Shown: positions 9,165 to 17,892, numbered from the stretch's first letter. The stretch: 64,000 nt of DNA from Methylovirgula sp. HY1 (GCF_019343105.1 NZ_CP073764.1:1612001-1676000); one strand, 5' to 3'. Notes: generated by a model from the sequence alone, not told the origin. Numbers and translations: made by a program.

Positions 9165-9695
9165 TCAAAACACCCGCACATTGTGGGCGTTCAACCAATC
9201 GGCGAGATAGGCGAGCGCTTTGGTTCGTTTTCGATAGAAAGTATGCGGCGCCCAATGTTTCTGCGCGCAAAGTTTTCGCACCGAACGATGCCGTGCGCTG
9301 CAAAGCGCCCACAGGCTGGTCACGAGCGCCATACCCGAATCGATAACGCGCAATTCGCGCAGCCAATCGAAAGCCATTTCCATTTCAGCGATCTCCGCCG
9401 ACATCGGTCGCAAGATAGAGCGATTCTGCGCCATATCGCGGCGACGCTTTTCGTCGGTATCGATGTCCGCGCGCGCCAGTTGATCCGCCCATTCGACCGC
9501 ATGCGACGGCCAATGCCCACCCGGCTGGCGTGGGCCACGCACGGGCGGCAAGCGATCAAGTGTCGTGAAGGCCTTCACCAGTCTGCGGCCGACATGATCG
9601 GGCTCCCAACGCAGGGGAATCGGCTCGTGCTCGGGCGCATAGGGACGCTCGAGCGCATTGATTTTTTGATCCGCGCTCTTTTGATCCTCGTCCAT
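9165..9695 (-). CDS. Phage-associated protein, DUF6362-like
   Basis: The product is 176 residues. The segment WEPDHVGRRLVKAFTTLDRLPPVRGPRQPGGHWPSHAVEWADQ resembles the family I know as DUF6362, found in alphaproteobacterial prophages. A second half with RELRVIDSGMALVTSLWALCSARHRSVRKLCAQ and HTFYRKRTKALAYLADWLN looks like a helix-turn-helix DNA-binding region. It starts 3 bases after the GcrA-like gene, so the two are co-transcribed. Role unknown; the family name is from memory and should be checked. Confidence 0.6.
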   Translation of the reverse strand: MDEDQKSADQKINALERPYAPEHEPIPLRWEPDHVGRRLVKAFTTLDRLPPVRGPRQPGGHWPSHAVEWADQLARADIDTDEKRRRDMAQNRSILRPMSAEIAEMEMAFDWLRELRVIDSGMALVTSLWALCSARHRSVRKLCAQKHWAPHTFYRKRTKALAYLADWLNAHNVRVF

Positions 9696-9698
9696 CGC

Positions 9699-10025
9699 TC
9701 ACGCTCCATCGTCGAGGATATTATCGAGGAGATTTGGCTCCGCCGCCGCAGTCATAACCAGCAGTCGGATGAGCCCTTCGCGGGTGAGGCCGCGCTTTTC
9801 GGCGGCAACATCATAGCGCACCGCGGCTTCCGGCGTCAGGCGCAGCGCCATTGCCATGGCCTCGCGGAACGCGAGACCGAAACGCTGCGCCTGGCGATGC
9901 ACATTATTGGGTGTCGAAGCGATCAGCGGGTCATCGGCGATACGTTTGGCGGCAAAGCCCTGCCCAACCAGAAACCCCAGGCGAGCGATACGGGCGGCGG
10001 TCCAGATGGTTTTTGATTTTGCCAT
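9699..10025 (-). CDS. GcrA-like DNA-binding protein (phage-type)
   Basis: The product is 108 residues from ATG 10025 (MAKSKTIWTAARIARLGFL). The N-terminal pattern (W-T, about 20 residues, IADDPLIASTPNNVHRQAQRFGL) is the homeodomain-like helix-turn-helix of GcrA-related proteins, many of which are in alphaproteobacterial prophages. The second half (MALRLTPEAAVRYDVAAEKRGLTREGLIRLLVMTAAAE) is helical. Divergent from the S24 repressor, with two GGTA-N4-TACC operators between the genes, so it is probably repressed by that protein. Confidence 0.6.
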   Translation of the reverse strand: MAKSKTIWTAARIARLGFLVGQGFAAKRIADDPLIASTPNNVHRQAQRFGLAFREAMAMALRLTPEAAVRYDVAAEKRGLTREGLIRLLVMTAAAEPNLLDNILDDGA

Positions 10026-10057
10026 GATGCACCTCTCAGGAACGAGGCACATGATTG

Positions 10058-10092
10058 GGTATTATTACCTTATTGTCAACGGTAAAGATACC
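10058..10092. promoter_or_regulatory. Operator pair between the GcrA-like and S24 genes
   Basis: GGTATTATTACC (10058-10069) and GGTAAAGATACC (10081-10092) share GGTA-N4-TACC, 23 bp apart, in an AT-rich divergent intergenic region. The same pattern recurs downstream of the S24 gene, consistent with binding by the S24 repressor. Confidence 0.65.
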
Positions 10093-10128
10093 TGATGCAT
10101 ATTTTCTTAAACGCTCCAGTCTGCCGTT

Positions 10129-10785
10129 ATGGACCTTGAAGACGTACTTATCCGGATCGAAAGCCGCCTGACGGCCCTCGGCCTTTCCGCGCATGCGGCG
10201 TCGCTCGCGGCGAAAAAACCGGATGCGATCCGCAATTTGAAACGTGCGGTCAAAAGCGGCGATCGACGCGGAATCACTACCGAGACTTTGATCGCGCTCG
10301 CGCCGGTATTAAAGACCAGCGCCGCCTGGCTGCTCGAAGGCGTCGGCGAGCCCGGCACCGGCACACTTGCCAAAGTCGTCGGCAAGATTGGCGCCGGAGC
10401 GGAAATTCTGCCGGAATATGAGCAGATTCCGCCCGAAGGCCTGTTCGAGATCACGGTCCCATTCCCGATCCCCGAAGATACGATCGCCTTTGAAGTCGAG
10501 GGCGAAAGCATGTGGCCGCGCTATGATCCGGGCGATGTGATCATCTGCTGGAAACAGAGCGAAGACGCGGAAAATGTCATCGGCCGCGAGGCCGCTGTGC
10601 GCACCAACGACGGTCGGCGCTATCTCAAACGGGTGCGGCGCGGCGCGATCGGCGGCACTTACGACCTCGAAAGCCATAATGCGGAACCCATCCGTGGAGT
10701 CGAGATAGCCTGGGCCGCGGCCGTTCAAGCCGTCGTCCGCAGTGGACAATGGCAAGTTTTCGACAGAAGTCCCAAGCATGGATGA
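10129..10785 (+). CDS. S24-family phage repressor (LexA/CI-like autopeptidase)
   Basis: The product is 218 residues. The N-terminus (residues 1-70) is a degenerate helix-turn-helix (LGLSAHAASLAAKKPDAIRNLKRAVKSGDRRGITTETLIALAPVLKTSAAWLL). A cleavage-site candidate follows (VGKIGAGAEI, Ala-Gly). The C-terminal peptidase S24 domain has the nucleophile Ser in VEGESMWPRYDPGDVI and the general-base Lys in GRRYLKRVRRG. Such repressors hold prophage genes off until RecA filaments trigger self-cleavage. Palindromic operators flank the gene on both sides, so it probably controls itself, the divergent GcrA-like operon and the small gene downstream. Confidence 0.88.
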   Translation: MDLEDVLIRIESRLTALGLSAHAASLAAKKPDAIRNLKRAVKSGDRRGITTETLIALAPVLKTSAAWLLEGVGEPGTGTLAKVVGKIGAGAEILPEYEQIPPEGLFEITVPFPIPEDTIAFEVEGESMWPRYDPGDVIICWKQSEDAENVIGREAAVRTNDGRRYLKRVRRGAIGGTYDLESHNAEPIRGVEIAWAAAVQAVVRSGQWQVFDRSPKHG

Positions 10786-10787
10786 CA

Positions 10788-10819
10788 GGTATCATTACCT
10801 TTATAAGGGTAATATTACC
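10788..10819. promoter_or_regulatory. Operator pair downstream of the S24 gene
   Basis: GGTATCATTACC (10788-10799) and the perfect palindrome GGTAATATTACC (10808-10819) repeat the GGTA-N4-TACC motif at 20 bp spacing. They begin 3 bases after the S24 stop and lie 34 bases before the ATG of the next small gene, where they would block its promoter. Confidence 0.65.
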
Positions 10820-10969
10820 TGATATGATGCTCCGTCAGCTACGGAGATCGCCATGTCCCAGACTTTTGCATCGGTCGAAAATCGCGTCGTCGAAGCCTTG
10901 CGCGCCCAGGGCCGCCGGAGCGTCGCATATCAGCTCAAACGGCGCGCCCGCGCATTTGCCGAACGCCCG

Positions 10970-10988
10970 GGTAGTGGGTCAGTTTGAA
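10970..10988 (+). repeat. Terminal inverted repeat of the IS1-type element
   Basis: GGTAGTGGGTCAGTTTGAA, preceded by target copy AACGCCCG. Confidence 0.9.
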
Positions 10989-10990
10989 AA

Positions 10991-11155
10991 TTAGCCTCGG
11001 AATAAATGCCAAACGAAATCGGCAATTCCCCAAGCAAGGACGGCCCACGCCGCAATCGCAAACCACGCACTATGATTGTAGTCTTTTGATTTTCTAGCCT
11101 CGACAGCAACGAGCATCAAAACACCAAAATTCAAAATCCCAAAATAAATGGGCAT
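10991..11155 (-). CDS. Small two-helix membrane protein inside the IS1-type element
   Basis: The 54-residue product starts at ATG 11155 (MPIYFGILNFGVLMLVAVEA), 2 bases after the transposase stop. Two hydrophobic helices (about residues 3-18 and 27-50, FAIAAWAVLAWGIADFVWHLF) are joined by a short polar loop, ARKSKDYNHSA. It ends 21 bases from the element terminus. It may be only a chance frame, but start placement and clean two-helix topology favour a real gene. Function unknown. Confidence 0.45.
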   Translation of the reverse strand: MPIYFGILNFGVLMLVAVEARKSKDYNHSAWFAIAAWAVLAWGIADFVWHLFRG

Positions 11156-11157
11156 TT

Positions 11158-12039
11158 TTAGGCGTCCTGTTTCTTGTACGATCCGCGTTTCCGATCGGTC
11201 TTCGTCTCTTCGGCCTCGACCAACGCCACAATATCCGCCACTTCCCAAAGTCGATCCGAAACTCCGGCCGCCATAGCTGGGGTCACCCTCAGCTTCGAAT
11301 GAATGCGAACGAAATTATAATACATCATGTGAAGCGCGACAGCGTAGGCGTGGTTTTCGACTTTCTTTGAGAACCCATTGGTCAGCCGCGTGAAGCGCCG
11401 CATGTGCATGCGCATCGTGAGATTACTGCGCTCAACGTAGGACGTGCTCACATAGGCCGGATCGGGCGAACCTTCGATGCGCTCTTTCTTGGCGCCAAGG
11501 CATACGGCGGGGCTGTAGCGTCCCTTAGCAGCCTCAGGAACGGTGCCATAAATCTTATTCAGGATAGCATAATCAACATCGCCACCGAAGGCGCCTTCGA
11601 CAGCCTCAAGATAGGCTTTGTGGCCGTCAGAGGTGAGCTGAACGCGGTTTGCTAGGCGCGACCGCAGATCGTCCATGAAAGCCATCGCGCATTCGCCGTC
11701 ACGACCGCCAACGAAATAGGAAACGATCAGCTTGGAATCCGCGCAAATCGCAGTCCATGTCCAAACGTCGCCAGCATCGGCTGGAGCGGCTTTCGCTGTT
11801 GCAACATTCTTTTGCTTGCAATGCGTAAAGGCCCAAATTTCATCAACCTGGATGCGCTTCGCCTTCACGTCGCGAACATACGCATCGTGATAGGCCATGC
11901 ACGCTTTTCCAGCGTCGGTCAGAAGCTTGATGACGGTGTTTTTGCTAGCGCCCGTCAGCCGCGTAACTGCGCGGATCGACTGCCCTTCGCATAGAAGGTG
12001 AAGGATATGCGCGCGTTCTTGTGAGGGCAACTTGTGCAT
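11158..12039 (-). CDS. IS1-family DDE transposase
   Basis: The 293-residue product begins [19 protein letters not shown] with an N-terminal helix-turn-helix ([24 protein letters not shown]). The DDE catalytic residues are visible in [20 protein letters not shown] and [17 protein letters not shown], as in proteins annotated as IS1-family transposases in Rhizobiales. Unlike classical IS1, it is one open frame with no programmed frameshift. It is the only transposase between the 19 bp ends and so is presumed to move the whole 2.7 kb unit. Confidence 0.9.
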   Translation of the reverse strand: MHKLPSQERAHILHLLCEGQSIRAVTRLTGASKNTVIKLLTDAGKACMAYHDAYVRDVKAKRIQVDEIWAFTHCKQKNVATAKAAPADAGDVWTWTAICADSKLIVSYFVGGRDGECAMAFMDDLRSRLANRVQLTSDGHKAYLEAVEGAFGGDVDYAILNKIYGTVPEAAKGRYSPAVCLGAKKERIEGSPDPAYVSTSYVERSNLTMRMHMRRFTRLTNGFSKKVENHAYAVALHMMYYNFVRIHSKLRVTPAMAAGVSDRLWEVADIVALVEAEETKTDRKRGSYKKQDA

Positions 12040-12070
12040 GCCCTCACAATATGACCCTTATGCTTGAGTG

Positions 12071-12262
12071 TCAAGCACTATTAGTCATTTTCAAATCGCA
12101 ATCATCACTCTCGTGCTTTCGGTCGATATATTCGCCCGGCAACCATTTGCCCCGATCAAGTGAGCCTTGCGGGGCCAAATCATCAGTATATGGCTGAATC
12201 AAATTTTCCATACGCCGCAACCGCTCCTTCGCGGTCTCTAGGCGATCTGCTTTCCTTTTCAT
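12071..12262 (-). CDS. Small helical passenger protein
   Basis: The 63-residue product starts at ATG 12262, one base after the protease stop (12264-12266), and a GGAGAGG-like site lies in the protease end. The N-terminal half is a charged amphipathic helix (MKRKADRLETAKERLRRMENL), the rest is polar with YTDDLAPQGSLDRGKWLPGEY. I do not recognise the family. Tight coupling to the protease gene suggests a partner or substrate, which is inference. Confidence 0.5.
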   Translation of the reverse strand: MKRKADRLETAKERLRRMENLIQPYTDDLAPQGSLDRGKWLPGEYIDRKHESDDCDLKMTNSA

Positions 12263-12263
12263 T

Positions 12264-13172
12264 TCACCTCTCCGCTGGATTTTGGCTTGGTACGCGGGCG
12301 TAAAACGCGTCATCCCCACTTTCGATGCATTTGCTGGCTGAGTTGCTGTCAACAAATTGCTTGCAGCGAGCATACAGTTCGTAAACAGCTGCCCAAAATT
12401 CAGAGTGAACGTCGAATTCCTGGACGATTAGCCCACATTTTTTGGCATCTTGATGGTTGATAGAGCGCGCATGGGTAATCGTTCCCTGATGCGGATCAAG
12501 AAAGATGCCAATGTCGCGCCGAATATTGGCAACTGATTTCGTTGACATAATCCCTGATTTTAGAATTTTTATAGCAATGTCTTCGGACAGTTTGATTAAA
12601 TCACGGTAATGATTGATGTCCCGAACATCGAATTTCTGAAGCTGTTGTAAAAAAGGCTCTAGGTTGCCTTTTGCACGTACTGCGCTCGCGAACAATTTAT
12701 CGTAAGATGAAACAAGACTGTAGGCAGAGAACTGCCGCCAAGTGCTGCCTTCTTTTCGGATAATTTGAGGATCGATAGGACCCAACTCCGAAGGGCCGGC
12801 CATCAAAATCTTCGATGCCCCCATACAGACTATCGATGCTGCAGATTTAGCTCGCGCCGGCACGATTGCCCAATAATCCTGGGTGCTGCTGTAAGTCCGA
12901 CAGGTTTGAACCAATCGCTCTGCGGCTAAACCGTTGCCACCCGGAGAATCGATCATGAGCGCCAGACCTTTACTAAGGTCTATATGCTGCAAAATACTTT
13001 GCAGCATATCGCAATCATCATCATCGATTTCTACAGGATGTTCGAACGAAGTGAAAAATGTAACGAGCGTTCGTCCGCTCAGATGCTTTTCGACTTCTTT
13101 GATCGCCTTAATTCTAGTCTGCGGTTGTTGCGATCGTTCGGCAAAAATTTGCTTATGGATGTTATTGGTCAT
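12264..13172 (-). CDS. SDH/ClpP-fold serine protease carried by the IS1-type element
   Basis: The 302-residue protein belongs to the serine dehydrogenase proteinase (SDH_sah) family, related to ClpP and SppA crotonase-fold proteases. Seen in order: ALMIDSPGGNGLAAERLVQ (oxyanion-hole region, residues about 72-89), ARAKSAASIVCMG (nucleophile region, Ser110 or Ser113), and GPSELGPIDPQI. A helical C-terminal part follows (DLIKLSEDIAIKILKSGI). There is no signal peptide, so it probably acts in the cytoplasm or at the inner face of the membrane. Its start overlaps the stop of the upstream small gene by 11 bases. As cargo of a transposon it may serve in stress or phage defence, but nothing in the sequence decides this. 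Confidence 0.8.
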   Translation of the reverse strand: MTNNIHKQIFAERSQQPQTRIKAIKEVEKHLSGRTLVTFFTSFEHPVEIDDDDCDMLQSILQHIDLSKGLALMIDSPGGNGLAAERLVQTCRTYSSTQDYWAIVPARAKSAASIVCMGASKILMAGPSELGPIDPQIIRKEGSTWRQFSAYSLVSSYDKLFASAVRAKGNLEPFLQQLQKFDVRDINHYRDLIKLSEDIAIKILKSGIMSTKSVANIRRDIGIFLDPHQGTITHARSINHQDAKKCGLIVQEFDVHSEFWAAVYELYARCKQFVDSNSASKCIESGDDAFYARVPSQNPAER

Positions 13173-13404
13173 CTTTCCGCCACCGCGCGGCGGCGGCTTT
13201 GCGGGCTATCTCGGCGCGTCGGTCATCTGACAGTTTCTCGGCCCGCGCGCGACCGCCCCTCAAGCCGCCAGCCCTCCCCAAAGACGCCATCGGATTAAGC
13301 TCCGTGACTTGCTTAGGGCTATCTTGGGCTTCACCTACTGCGATGTCTATAACCAACTTCGCGAGTTGGTTCGAGTCGCGTGGACGTTTTGGGGTCTTTG
13401 TCAT
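13162..13404 (-). CDS. Small basic protein with GG-RARAEKLS motif
   Basis: The 80-residue product starts at ATG 13404 (MTKTPKRPRDSNQLAKLVIDIAVGE). It has an N-terminal PKRPRDSNQLAKLVIDIA box, a linker, then ASLGRAGGLRGGRARAEKLS and DDRRAEIARKAAAARWRKDDQ. This two-box pattern occurs in a widespread family of short basic bacterial proteins, often annotated only as hypothetical or RNA-binding. Nucleic-acid binding is likely from composition. Its start overlaps the zinc-ribbon stop by 4 bases and its stop overlaps the protease start. Confidence 0.65.
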   Translation of the reverse strand: MTKTPKRPRDSNQLAKLVIDIAVGEAQDSPKQVTELNPMASLGRAGGLRGGRARAEKLSDDRRAEIARKAAAARWRKDDQ

Positions 13405-13616
13405 GTGCAAACCGCCGGCGAATCACAAAGAGCACATGTGAATCTCAAATTATCCCCGGACCCTTCGATTCCTTGAAATCCATCCGGGAGAGATTCAATT
13501 TTTGTGAATTGGCAATTTGCATATGACCACCCGTCCGCCTGCGACAGCTGGACGTTGCCATGCTGGCCACAGAATAGGCATTGAAGCTTTGCGGCGAAAT
13601 AGTCTCGTGCGGTCAT
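13401..13616 (-). CDS. Small zinc-ribbon-like protein
   Basis: The 71-residue product starts at ATG 13616. It has CLFCGQHG near residue 13 and CALCDSP near residue 61, a CxxC...CxxC pair typical of a zinc ribbon or rubredoxin-like knuckle. It is the first gene of the passenger operon, 75 bases inside the right end of the element. Function unknown. Confidence 0.55.
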   Translation of the reverse strand: MTARDYFAAKLQCLFCGQHGNVQLSQADGWSYANCQFTKIESLPDGFQGIEGSGDNLRFTCALCDSPAVCT

Positions 13617-13672
13617 GCCGGCATATTCGCACGCTTCGGGTATAATTTCTATGATCAGTCATCTGCTCATAA

Positions 13673-13691
13673 TTCAAACTGACCCACTACC
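13673..13691 (-). repeat. Terminal inverted repeat of the IS1-type element
   Basis: TTCAAACTGACCCACTACC, the exact reverse complement of the left end, followed by target copy AACGCCCG at 13692-13699. Confidence 0.9.
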
Positions 13692-13902
13692 AACGCCCGA
13701 TGATGCTTGAAAGTCTCTATCCGGGCCTTGCCTCCGCGCCGCCAGCGACCTTGATCGCGATCGCCGAACATCTTTTGGAGACGGAACGTCGTGCACCACG
13801 GCGCTGGTTCGGCTTCGGCGGCGAAATCACCGCCATCAACGCCAAAGCTGCCTTGCTCTATGGCCGGGCTCGGCGCCGCGCATGGGATCGACGGCGCGAC
13901 GC

Positions 13903-14007
13903 ATGATCTTTGTCACTATTGGCGATACCGGCACCGCCTCACGCGGCACCAATCCATTCGTCGCAGTGCTTCTGAACTGTCAACAAATGCGCATTAGCCG
14001 AATTTAA
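13903..14007 (+). pseudogene. Possible truncated phage gene at the fix cluster border
   Basis: A 34-codon frame starts at ATG 13903, overlapping the TGA of the split small gene (ATGA), and reads MIFVTIGDTGTASRGTNPF... before running into the 3' end of fixX. The translational coupling suggests it was the next gene of the phage operon, cut when this region was joined to the nif/fix block. Too short to identify. Confidence 0.3.
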
Positions 14008-14290
14008 AGAGCACGCCGAAACCGCCGCGCGGATAATTCCAAGTGACTTCACCATAGGGTTCGGCGACGACTCGACAGGTGCCACATTCGACACAGCCGT
14101 CGGTCGTAATTTCGACCTGGCCCGAATCCACCTGCGCGTAACAGCCGGCAGGACAAATCCGCGTCAGCGCCAACAGGCGATGCGACGGCACTTCATGCGG
14201 CGTCACCGTAATATGAGGACGACCGGCATCGACCAGATAACGGTTCTGGAAGAGCTTGTCCTCGACGCGGACATCTGGGTCGGAACTCAT
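13994..14290 (-). CDS. fixX: Ferredoxin-like protein FixX
   Basis: FixX is the ferredoxin-like partner of FixC, carrying electrons in the FixABCX complex that feeds nitrogenase. The likely start is ATG 14290 ([21 protein letters not shown]), giving 98 residues. The C-terminal half carries RICPAGCY and [15 protein letters not shown], the cluster-binding cysteines, then the conserved [15 protein letters not shown] tail. It is the last gene of fixABCX, 173 bases after fixC, with a stem-loop between. Confidence 0.93.
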   Translation of the reverse strand: MSSDPDVRVEDKLFQNRYLVDAGRPHITVTPHEVPSHRLLALTRICPAGCYAQVDSGQVEITTDGCVECGTCRVVAEPYGEVTWNYPRGGFGVLFKFG

Positions 14291-14429
14291 GGCTTCGGCT
14301 CCTAACATTGAGAGCATGCTGAAAAAGCGCTAATCGCTTCCCGCAGTTAAATGCCCCAATTTCTTGATAGAGAGGCAATTTCGAAAGCGCGGCCTAAATC
14401 ACGCCACTCCCTAAGAAATCAGCTCTGAA

Positions 14430-14448
14430 GAGGCAGCTTAGCTGCCTC
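14430..14448. other. Stem-loop between fixC and fixX
   Basis: GAGGCAGC-TTA-GCTGCCTC is a perfect 8 bp stem with a 3-base loop, just after the fixC stop on the minus strand. It has no clear U-run on that strand, so it is more likely an mRNA-stability or attenuating structure than a full terminator. Confidence 0.5.
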
Positions 14449-14463
14449 AGCACCCTTAGCGGC

Positions 14464-15765
14464 TTATCGCCATGCACGTGCCATGCCGAGAACGTCTCCG
14501 ATCAGGCCCTTAACGCGCCGAGTTCTGAAGAAAGATTTGACGATCTCGTTTTCCTTCGACTTCTTGTCGATGTCGTCGACACGAAACCAAGTCTGCGCCG
14601 CTTTCGAAAGCAGCTGCGGATAGGTCGTGAACAAATGCTTATTATGCAGCACGTTCGGCAGATTCTTATATTTTTTCAAATCCTTCATCACGAAGGAATC
14701 GTCGAGCCTAGCCTTATAGGTGGCAAGGTTGGAGGCCGTCATGGCCCATCCGTTTGCCTTGAGGTCGGCAATCGTTTCCGCCGCGATCCGGCCCGTCGTC
14801 ATTGCCAGGTTTGAGCCTTCGCGATGCACGGCATTCACGAATTGTCCGGCGTCTCCGACAATCATCCAGCCATCCCCGAACAGTTGCGGGATTGCCTTAT
14901 AGCCGCCTTCCGGAATCATATGCGCGGCATATTCCTTCACTTCCGAACCCGCCAGCAAAGGCTTCACCGAAGGGTGCTGCTTGAAGGCTTCGAGCAACCC
15001 ATAAGGCGTCTCGCATTTCTCGGTGAAATCGGAAATCAAGCAGCCGATGCCGATCGAGATCGATTCCTTATTGGTATAGATGAAGCCAGTTCCGGTCATG
15101 CCCTTGGTGATCGTGCCCGCGGTCTCGATCACGACACCTTCATCGCCCTGCAGATTGAAGCGCGCGGCAATCGTCTCGCTCGGCAAGAAGTGCATCTCCT
15201 TTACCGCGAGCGCCACCGTGTCCGGCTTCGGGATCTTCCTCAGCCCCGCCCGCGTGCCAACCAGCCCACTGACGCCTTCGGCAAGCACCACCAGATCGGC
15301 ATAGATCGTTCCGCCCATGCGGTCGGTATTGACGCCAATAACTTTGCCATTGCCGTCGCGCACAAGCTCAGTCACCGTGGTTTCGCAAATGACGAGCGCG
15401 CCCGCGGCCACGACCCGACGCGAAAACCACTTGTCGAACTGCGCCCGAATGATCGTATAGCGGTTCGGCTTTTCTTCGTTGAAATCATCCGAGCGATAAT
15501 GCGCACCGCAATAGGAGCGGTCGTCCATCATCCAAATCCGCTGCTCGATGATATGTCGCTCGAGTGGCGCATCCTCGCGGAAATCCGGGATCAATTTCTC
15601 CAATGCATTGGCATAGAGAATCGCGCCTTGCACATTTTTCGAGCCGGGATATTCGCCACGCTCGAGCTGCAGCACCGAGAGACCGCGCTGCGCCAGCGTG
15701 AGCGCGCAAGCGTTTCCCGAAGGCCCAGCACCGATGACGATGACGTCGAATTTTTCGTCGGCCAT
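14464..15765 (-). CDS. fixC: Electron-transfer flavoprotein-quinone oxidoreductase FixC
   Basis: The 433-residue flavoprotein starts [25 protein letters not shown], a Rossmann FAD-binding GxGxxG site. Later motifs of the ETF-QO/FixC family include [36 protein letters not shown] and [34 protein letters not shown]. Together with FixAB and FixX it passes electrons from NADH to quinone and to ferredoxin/flavodoxin by bifurcation. The fixB stop is 12 bases upstream, so the genes are co-transcribed. Confidence 0.96.
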   Translation of the reverse strand: MADEKFDVIVIGAGPSGNACALTLAQRGLSVLQLERGEYPGSKNVQGAILYANALEKLIPDFREDAPLERHIIEQRIWMMDDRSYCGAHYRSDDFNEEKPNRYTIIRAQFDKWFSRRVVAAGALVICETTVTELVRDGNGKVIGVNTDRMGGTIYADLVVLAEGVSGLVGTRAGLRKIPKPDTVALAVKEMHFLPSETIAARFNLQGDEGVVIETAGTITKGMTGTGFIYTNKESISIGIGCLISDFTEKCETPYGLLEAFKQHPSVKPLLAGSEVKEYAAHMIPEGGYKAIPQLFGDGWMIVGDAGQFVNAVHREGSNLAMTTGRIAAETIADLKANGWAMTASNLATYKARLDDSFVMKDLKKYKNLPNVLHNKHLFTTYPQLLSKAAQTWFRVDDIDKKSKENEIVKSFFRTRRVKGLIGDVLGMARAWR

Positions 15766-15777
15766 ATGGAAGCCTCC

Positions 15778-16890
15778 TTACTCGGCTGCAGAACGGGTAG
15801 CGGCGGCCGCGAGATGCCGGCGGAAGCTTTCGGTCAGCGCCGGCAGCACCTTGGTCGCATCAGCAACGATTCCGACATGCGCGAAATCAAAAATCGGCGC
15901 GTTCTTGTCGGTATTAATGGCGACGATGAGATCCGCGCCTTCGACGCCGACCCGGTGTTGGATCGCACCCGAGATGCCGGCGGCGATGTAAAGGCGCGGC
16001 CGGATCGTCTTGCCGGTCTGGCCGATCTGCCGGTCTGACGTGATCCAGCCCTTCTGCACCAGCGGCCGCGACCCGCCCCATTCGGCGCCGAGAACGCCGG
16101 CGAGCGAGCGCACCAAATTATAATTGTCCGCATTCTGCATGCCGAGACCGCCGGCAACGACAATATCCGCATAAGCGAGATTGGACTTGCCCGTCGACCC
16201 GTCCGGCAAGAAGGCTAGAATCTTGGTGATGATGTCTTCTTCCGGCAGCGAGACCTCGTGCCGAATGATCTTGCCGGTGCGTCCCGGCACATAGACCGGA
16301 ACAGAGGCGACGCGCGGGCGCATGGTGGCCATTTGCGGGCGATAGTTGAGCGTATAGATCGTGCAGAGCAAAGAGCCGCCGAACGTCGGCCGCGTCGCCG
16401 CAAGCGAACCATCCGCGTCGACCGCAAGCTCGGTGCAATCGGCAGTCAAGCCGGTCAACAGCGTTGTCGCGACGGAGCCAGCGAGATCGCGGCCAAGATT
16501 GGTCGCGCCCAGCAGCAGAATCTCCGGCTGATACTTGTTCACGAGTTCGGTTGCGACGAGCGTGAAGGGCTCGTTGCGATATTCGCTCAGCGCCTCATGC
16601 TCGACGACATAGCAGACATCGGCACCATAGGCGAAACTATCCGCAACGGCCTTTTCGGTGCCGCCGGGCGGGCCGAGCACAACGCTGGCAAGATCGACTT
16701 TAAGCTGGTCGGCGAGCTTACGGCCTTCGCCCAGCAACTCCCATGAAACGGGATGGACGACGCCGCGCTCGAGCTCCGCCAAGACCCAAACATGCTTATA
16801 GCTTTTGAGATGGTCCGGCAGAGCCTTCTTCGTTGAGGCACGACTGCCGCCGGCAGCAGGAGCCGCGGGCTCTGGAGCCTTGTCGTTCAT
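15778..16890 (-). CDS. fixB: Electron-transfer flavoprotein alpha subunit FixB
   Basis: This is the ETF alpha subunit, partner of FixA in nitrogenase electron supply. ATG 16890 ([15 protein letters not shown]) is preferred over ATG 16899 because AAGG then lies 9 bases upstream; at 16899 it would abut the start. About 370 residues. The N-terminal domain includes [29 protein letters not shown], and the C-terminal FAD-binding domain includes [60 protein letters not shown] and [22 protein letters not shown]. Confidence 0.95.
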   Translation of the reverse strand: MNDKAPEPAAPAAGGSRASTKKALPDHLKSYKHVWVLAELERGVVHPVSWELLGEGRKLADQLKVDLASVVLGPPGGTEKAVADSFAYGADVCYVVEHEALSEYRNEPFTLVATELVNKYQPEILLLGATNLGRDLAGSVATTLLTGLTADCTELAVDADGSLAATRPTFGGSLLCTIYTLNYRPQMATMRPRVASVPVYVPGRTGKIIRHEVSLPEEDIITKILAFLPDGSTGKSNLAYADIVVAGGLGMQNADNYNLVRSLAGVLGAEWGGSRPLVQKGWITSDRQIGQTGKTIRPRLYIAAGISGAIQHRVGVEGADLIVAINTDKNAPIFDFAHVGIVADATKVLPALTESFRRHLAAAATRSAAE

Positions 16891-16910
16891 TGCGGACATC
16901 CTTGTCTTTA

Positions 16911-17765
16911 TCAGTAATCGTTAGCCATTTTCGCCAGATCTTTTTCAAGCCCCGGCTGTCGCTTCGCGACCTCGCCGATCAGAGCTTCACAAATCTGGTC
17001 CATGGACTGATTTTCAACTTCAATCTGATGCGCTTTTTCAGCCCGCGCGGTGGGCGCGTAAACCTTCTTGACGATGGTCGGCGATCCCTTCAGGCCACAG
17101 AACGAAAGATCGGTGATCCCCGCCGCCGCCGCATTCCATGTGATGATCTCGGAGCGCGCCGCACGTAAGGCATCTTCCATCGTACCACGACGCATTTCAT
17201 TGGTGCCTTCGAGCATCGTCACAAGACATGGCAATTTGGTCTTCAACACCTGAATGCCACCCTCGGCGCGCCGATGGATCGTGATCTCACGCTTCTCGAT
17301 GTCGAACTCTTCAATCTTGGCGACATAAGTCAGCTGCAACAGCTTCAACCGTTTCGCAATGCCAGGACCGACCTGCGCCGTGTCACCATCGATCGTCTGT
17401 TTGCCGCAAAAGACGATGTCCGGCTCGCCCCAGGTTTCTGCAACCTTCTTGATCAACAAAGCCAGTGCGTAAGATGTCGCAAGCGTATCCGCGCCGGCAA
17501 AAAAGCGATCGGTGAGCAGCACTGCCCGGTCCGCCCCATAGGTCAGGCATTTGCGCAATGCATTGTCGGCCATGGGCGGCCCCATGGTTACGCAAGTGAT
17601 CTCGCCGCCATGCGCATCGCGCAGCCGCATAGCCTCTTCGAGCGCGAAGAGATCATAAGGATTAATGATCGTCGGAACACCCTGGCGCATGATCGTGTTT
17701 GTGACCGGATGCACGCGGATCTGCGCCGAGTCGGGAACCTGTTTGATGCATACAACAATATGCAT
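16911..17765 (-). CDS. fixA: Electron-transfer flavoprotein beta subunit FixA
   Basis: The 284-residue ETF beta subunit begins [20 protein letters not shown]. It has the AMP/FAD-binding fold motifs [29 protein letters not shown] and [22 protein letters not shown]. It is the first gene of fixABCX, and in diazotrophs this ETF is the bifurcating type. A weak sigma-54-like promoter lies about 110 bases upstream, next to the nifW end. Confidence 0.95.
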   Translation of the reverse strand: MHIVVCIKQVPDSAQIRVHPVTNTIMRQGVPTIINPYDLFALEEAMRLRDAHGGEITCVTMGPPMADNALRKCLTYGADRAVLLTDRFFAGADTLATSYALALLIKKVAETWGEPDIVFCGKQTIDGDTAQVGPGIAKRLKLLQLTYVAKIEEFDIEKREITIHRRAEGGIQVLKTKLPCLVTMLEGTNEMRRGTMEDALRAARSEIITWNAAAAGITDLSFCGLKGSPTIVKKVYAPTARAEKAHQIEVENQSMDQICEALIGEVAKRQPGLEKDLAKMANDY

Positions 17766-17875
17766 TTACCCTATCCTTTTCTTATTGGGACCGACATCGC
17801 AAGTCTCAGACCAAATCCAGTAAATTTGTTTGGCCGTCATGATCAGGCCGTCAGATATTCCTTGCCTACTTCTTG

Positions 17876-17892
17876 AGCACAATCGGCGCCAA
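17876..17892 (-). promoter_or_regulatory. Weak sigma-54-like promoter before fixA
   Basis: On the minus strand TTGGCGCCGATTGTGCT has GG and GC at the required 10-base spacing, but with GTGC in place of TTGC. No TGT-N10-ACA was found in the adjoining 150 bases, so read-through from nifW may be the main source of fixABCX mRNA. Confidence 0.35.

Larger units (their letters stand above)
10970..13691 (-). mobile_element. IS1-family (ISMhu11-like) element carrying a passenger operon
   Basis: The 2722 bp element has 19 bp perfect terminal inverted repeats (GGTAGTGGGTCAGTTTGAA) and is flanked by the 8 bp direct repeat AACGCCCG (10962-10969 and 13692-13699), the target size used by IS1. All six genes lie on the minus strand: zinc ribbon (13616-13401), small basic protein (13404-13162), SDH protease (13172-12264), small helical protein (12262-12071), transposase (12039-11158) and small membrane protein (11155-10991). 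The first four overlap or abut, so they form one operon feeding toward the transposase. Ordinary IS1 elements hold only a transposase; the larger ISMhu11-type group is known to include some with extra genes. Confidence 0.88.
10853..13906 (+). pseudogene. Small phage-type gene split by the IS1-type element
   Basis: ATG 10853 follows a GGAG site (ACGGAGATCGCC). The frame runs MSQTFASVENRVVEALRAQ... to AERP at 10969, where the mobile element begins. Joining 10969 to 13700 (removing the element and one copy of the 8 bp target repeat AACGCCCG) restores a single frame of 107 residues continuing MMLESLYPGLASAPPATLIAIAEHLL... to the TGA at 13904-13906. The rebuilt protein is basic and helical with a WFGFGGEITAINAKAALLYGRARRR tail. 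Function unknown; its position behind the S24 operators suggests an early prophage gene. Confidence 0.75.

Noticed and set aside
9105..10016. A 303-codon plus-strand frame across the phage-type regulators
   Set aside because: It lies opposite two coupled genes with recognisable DNA-binding features and has no family character itself.
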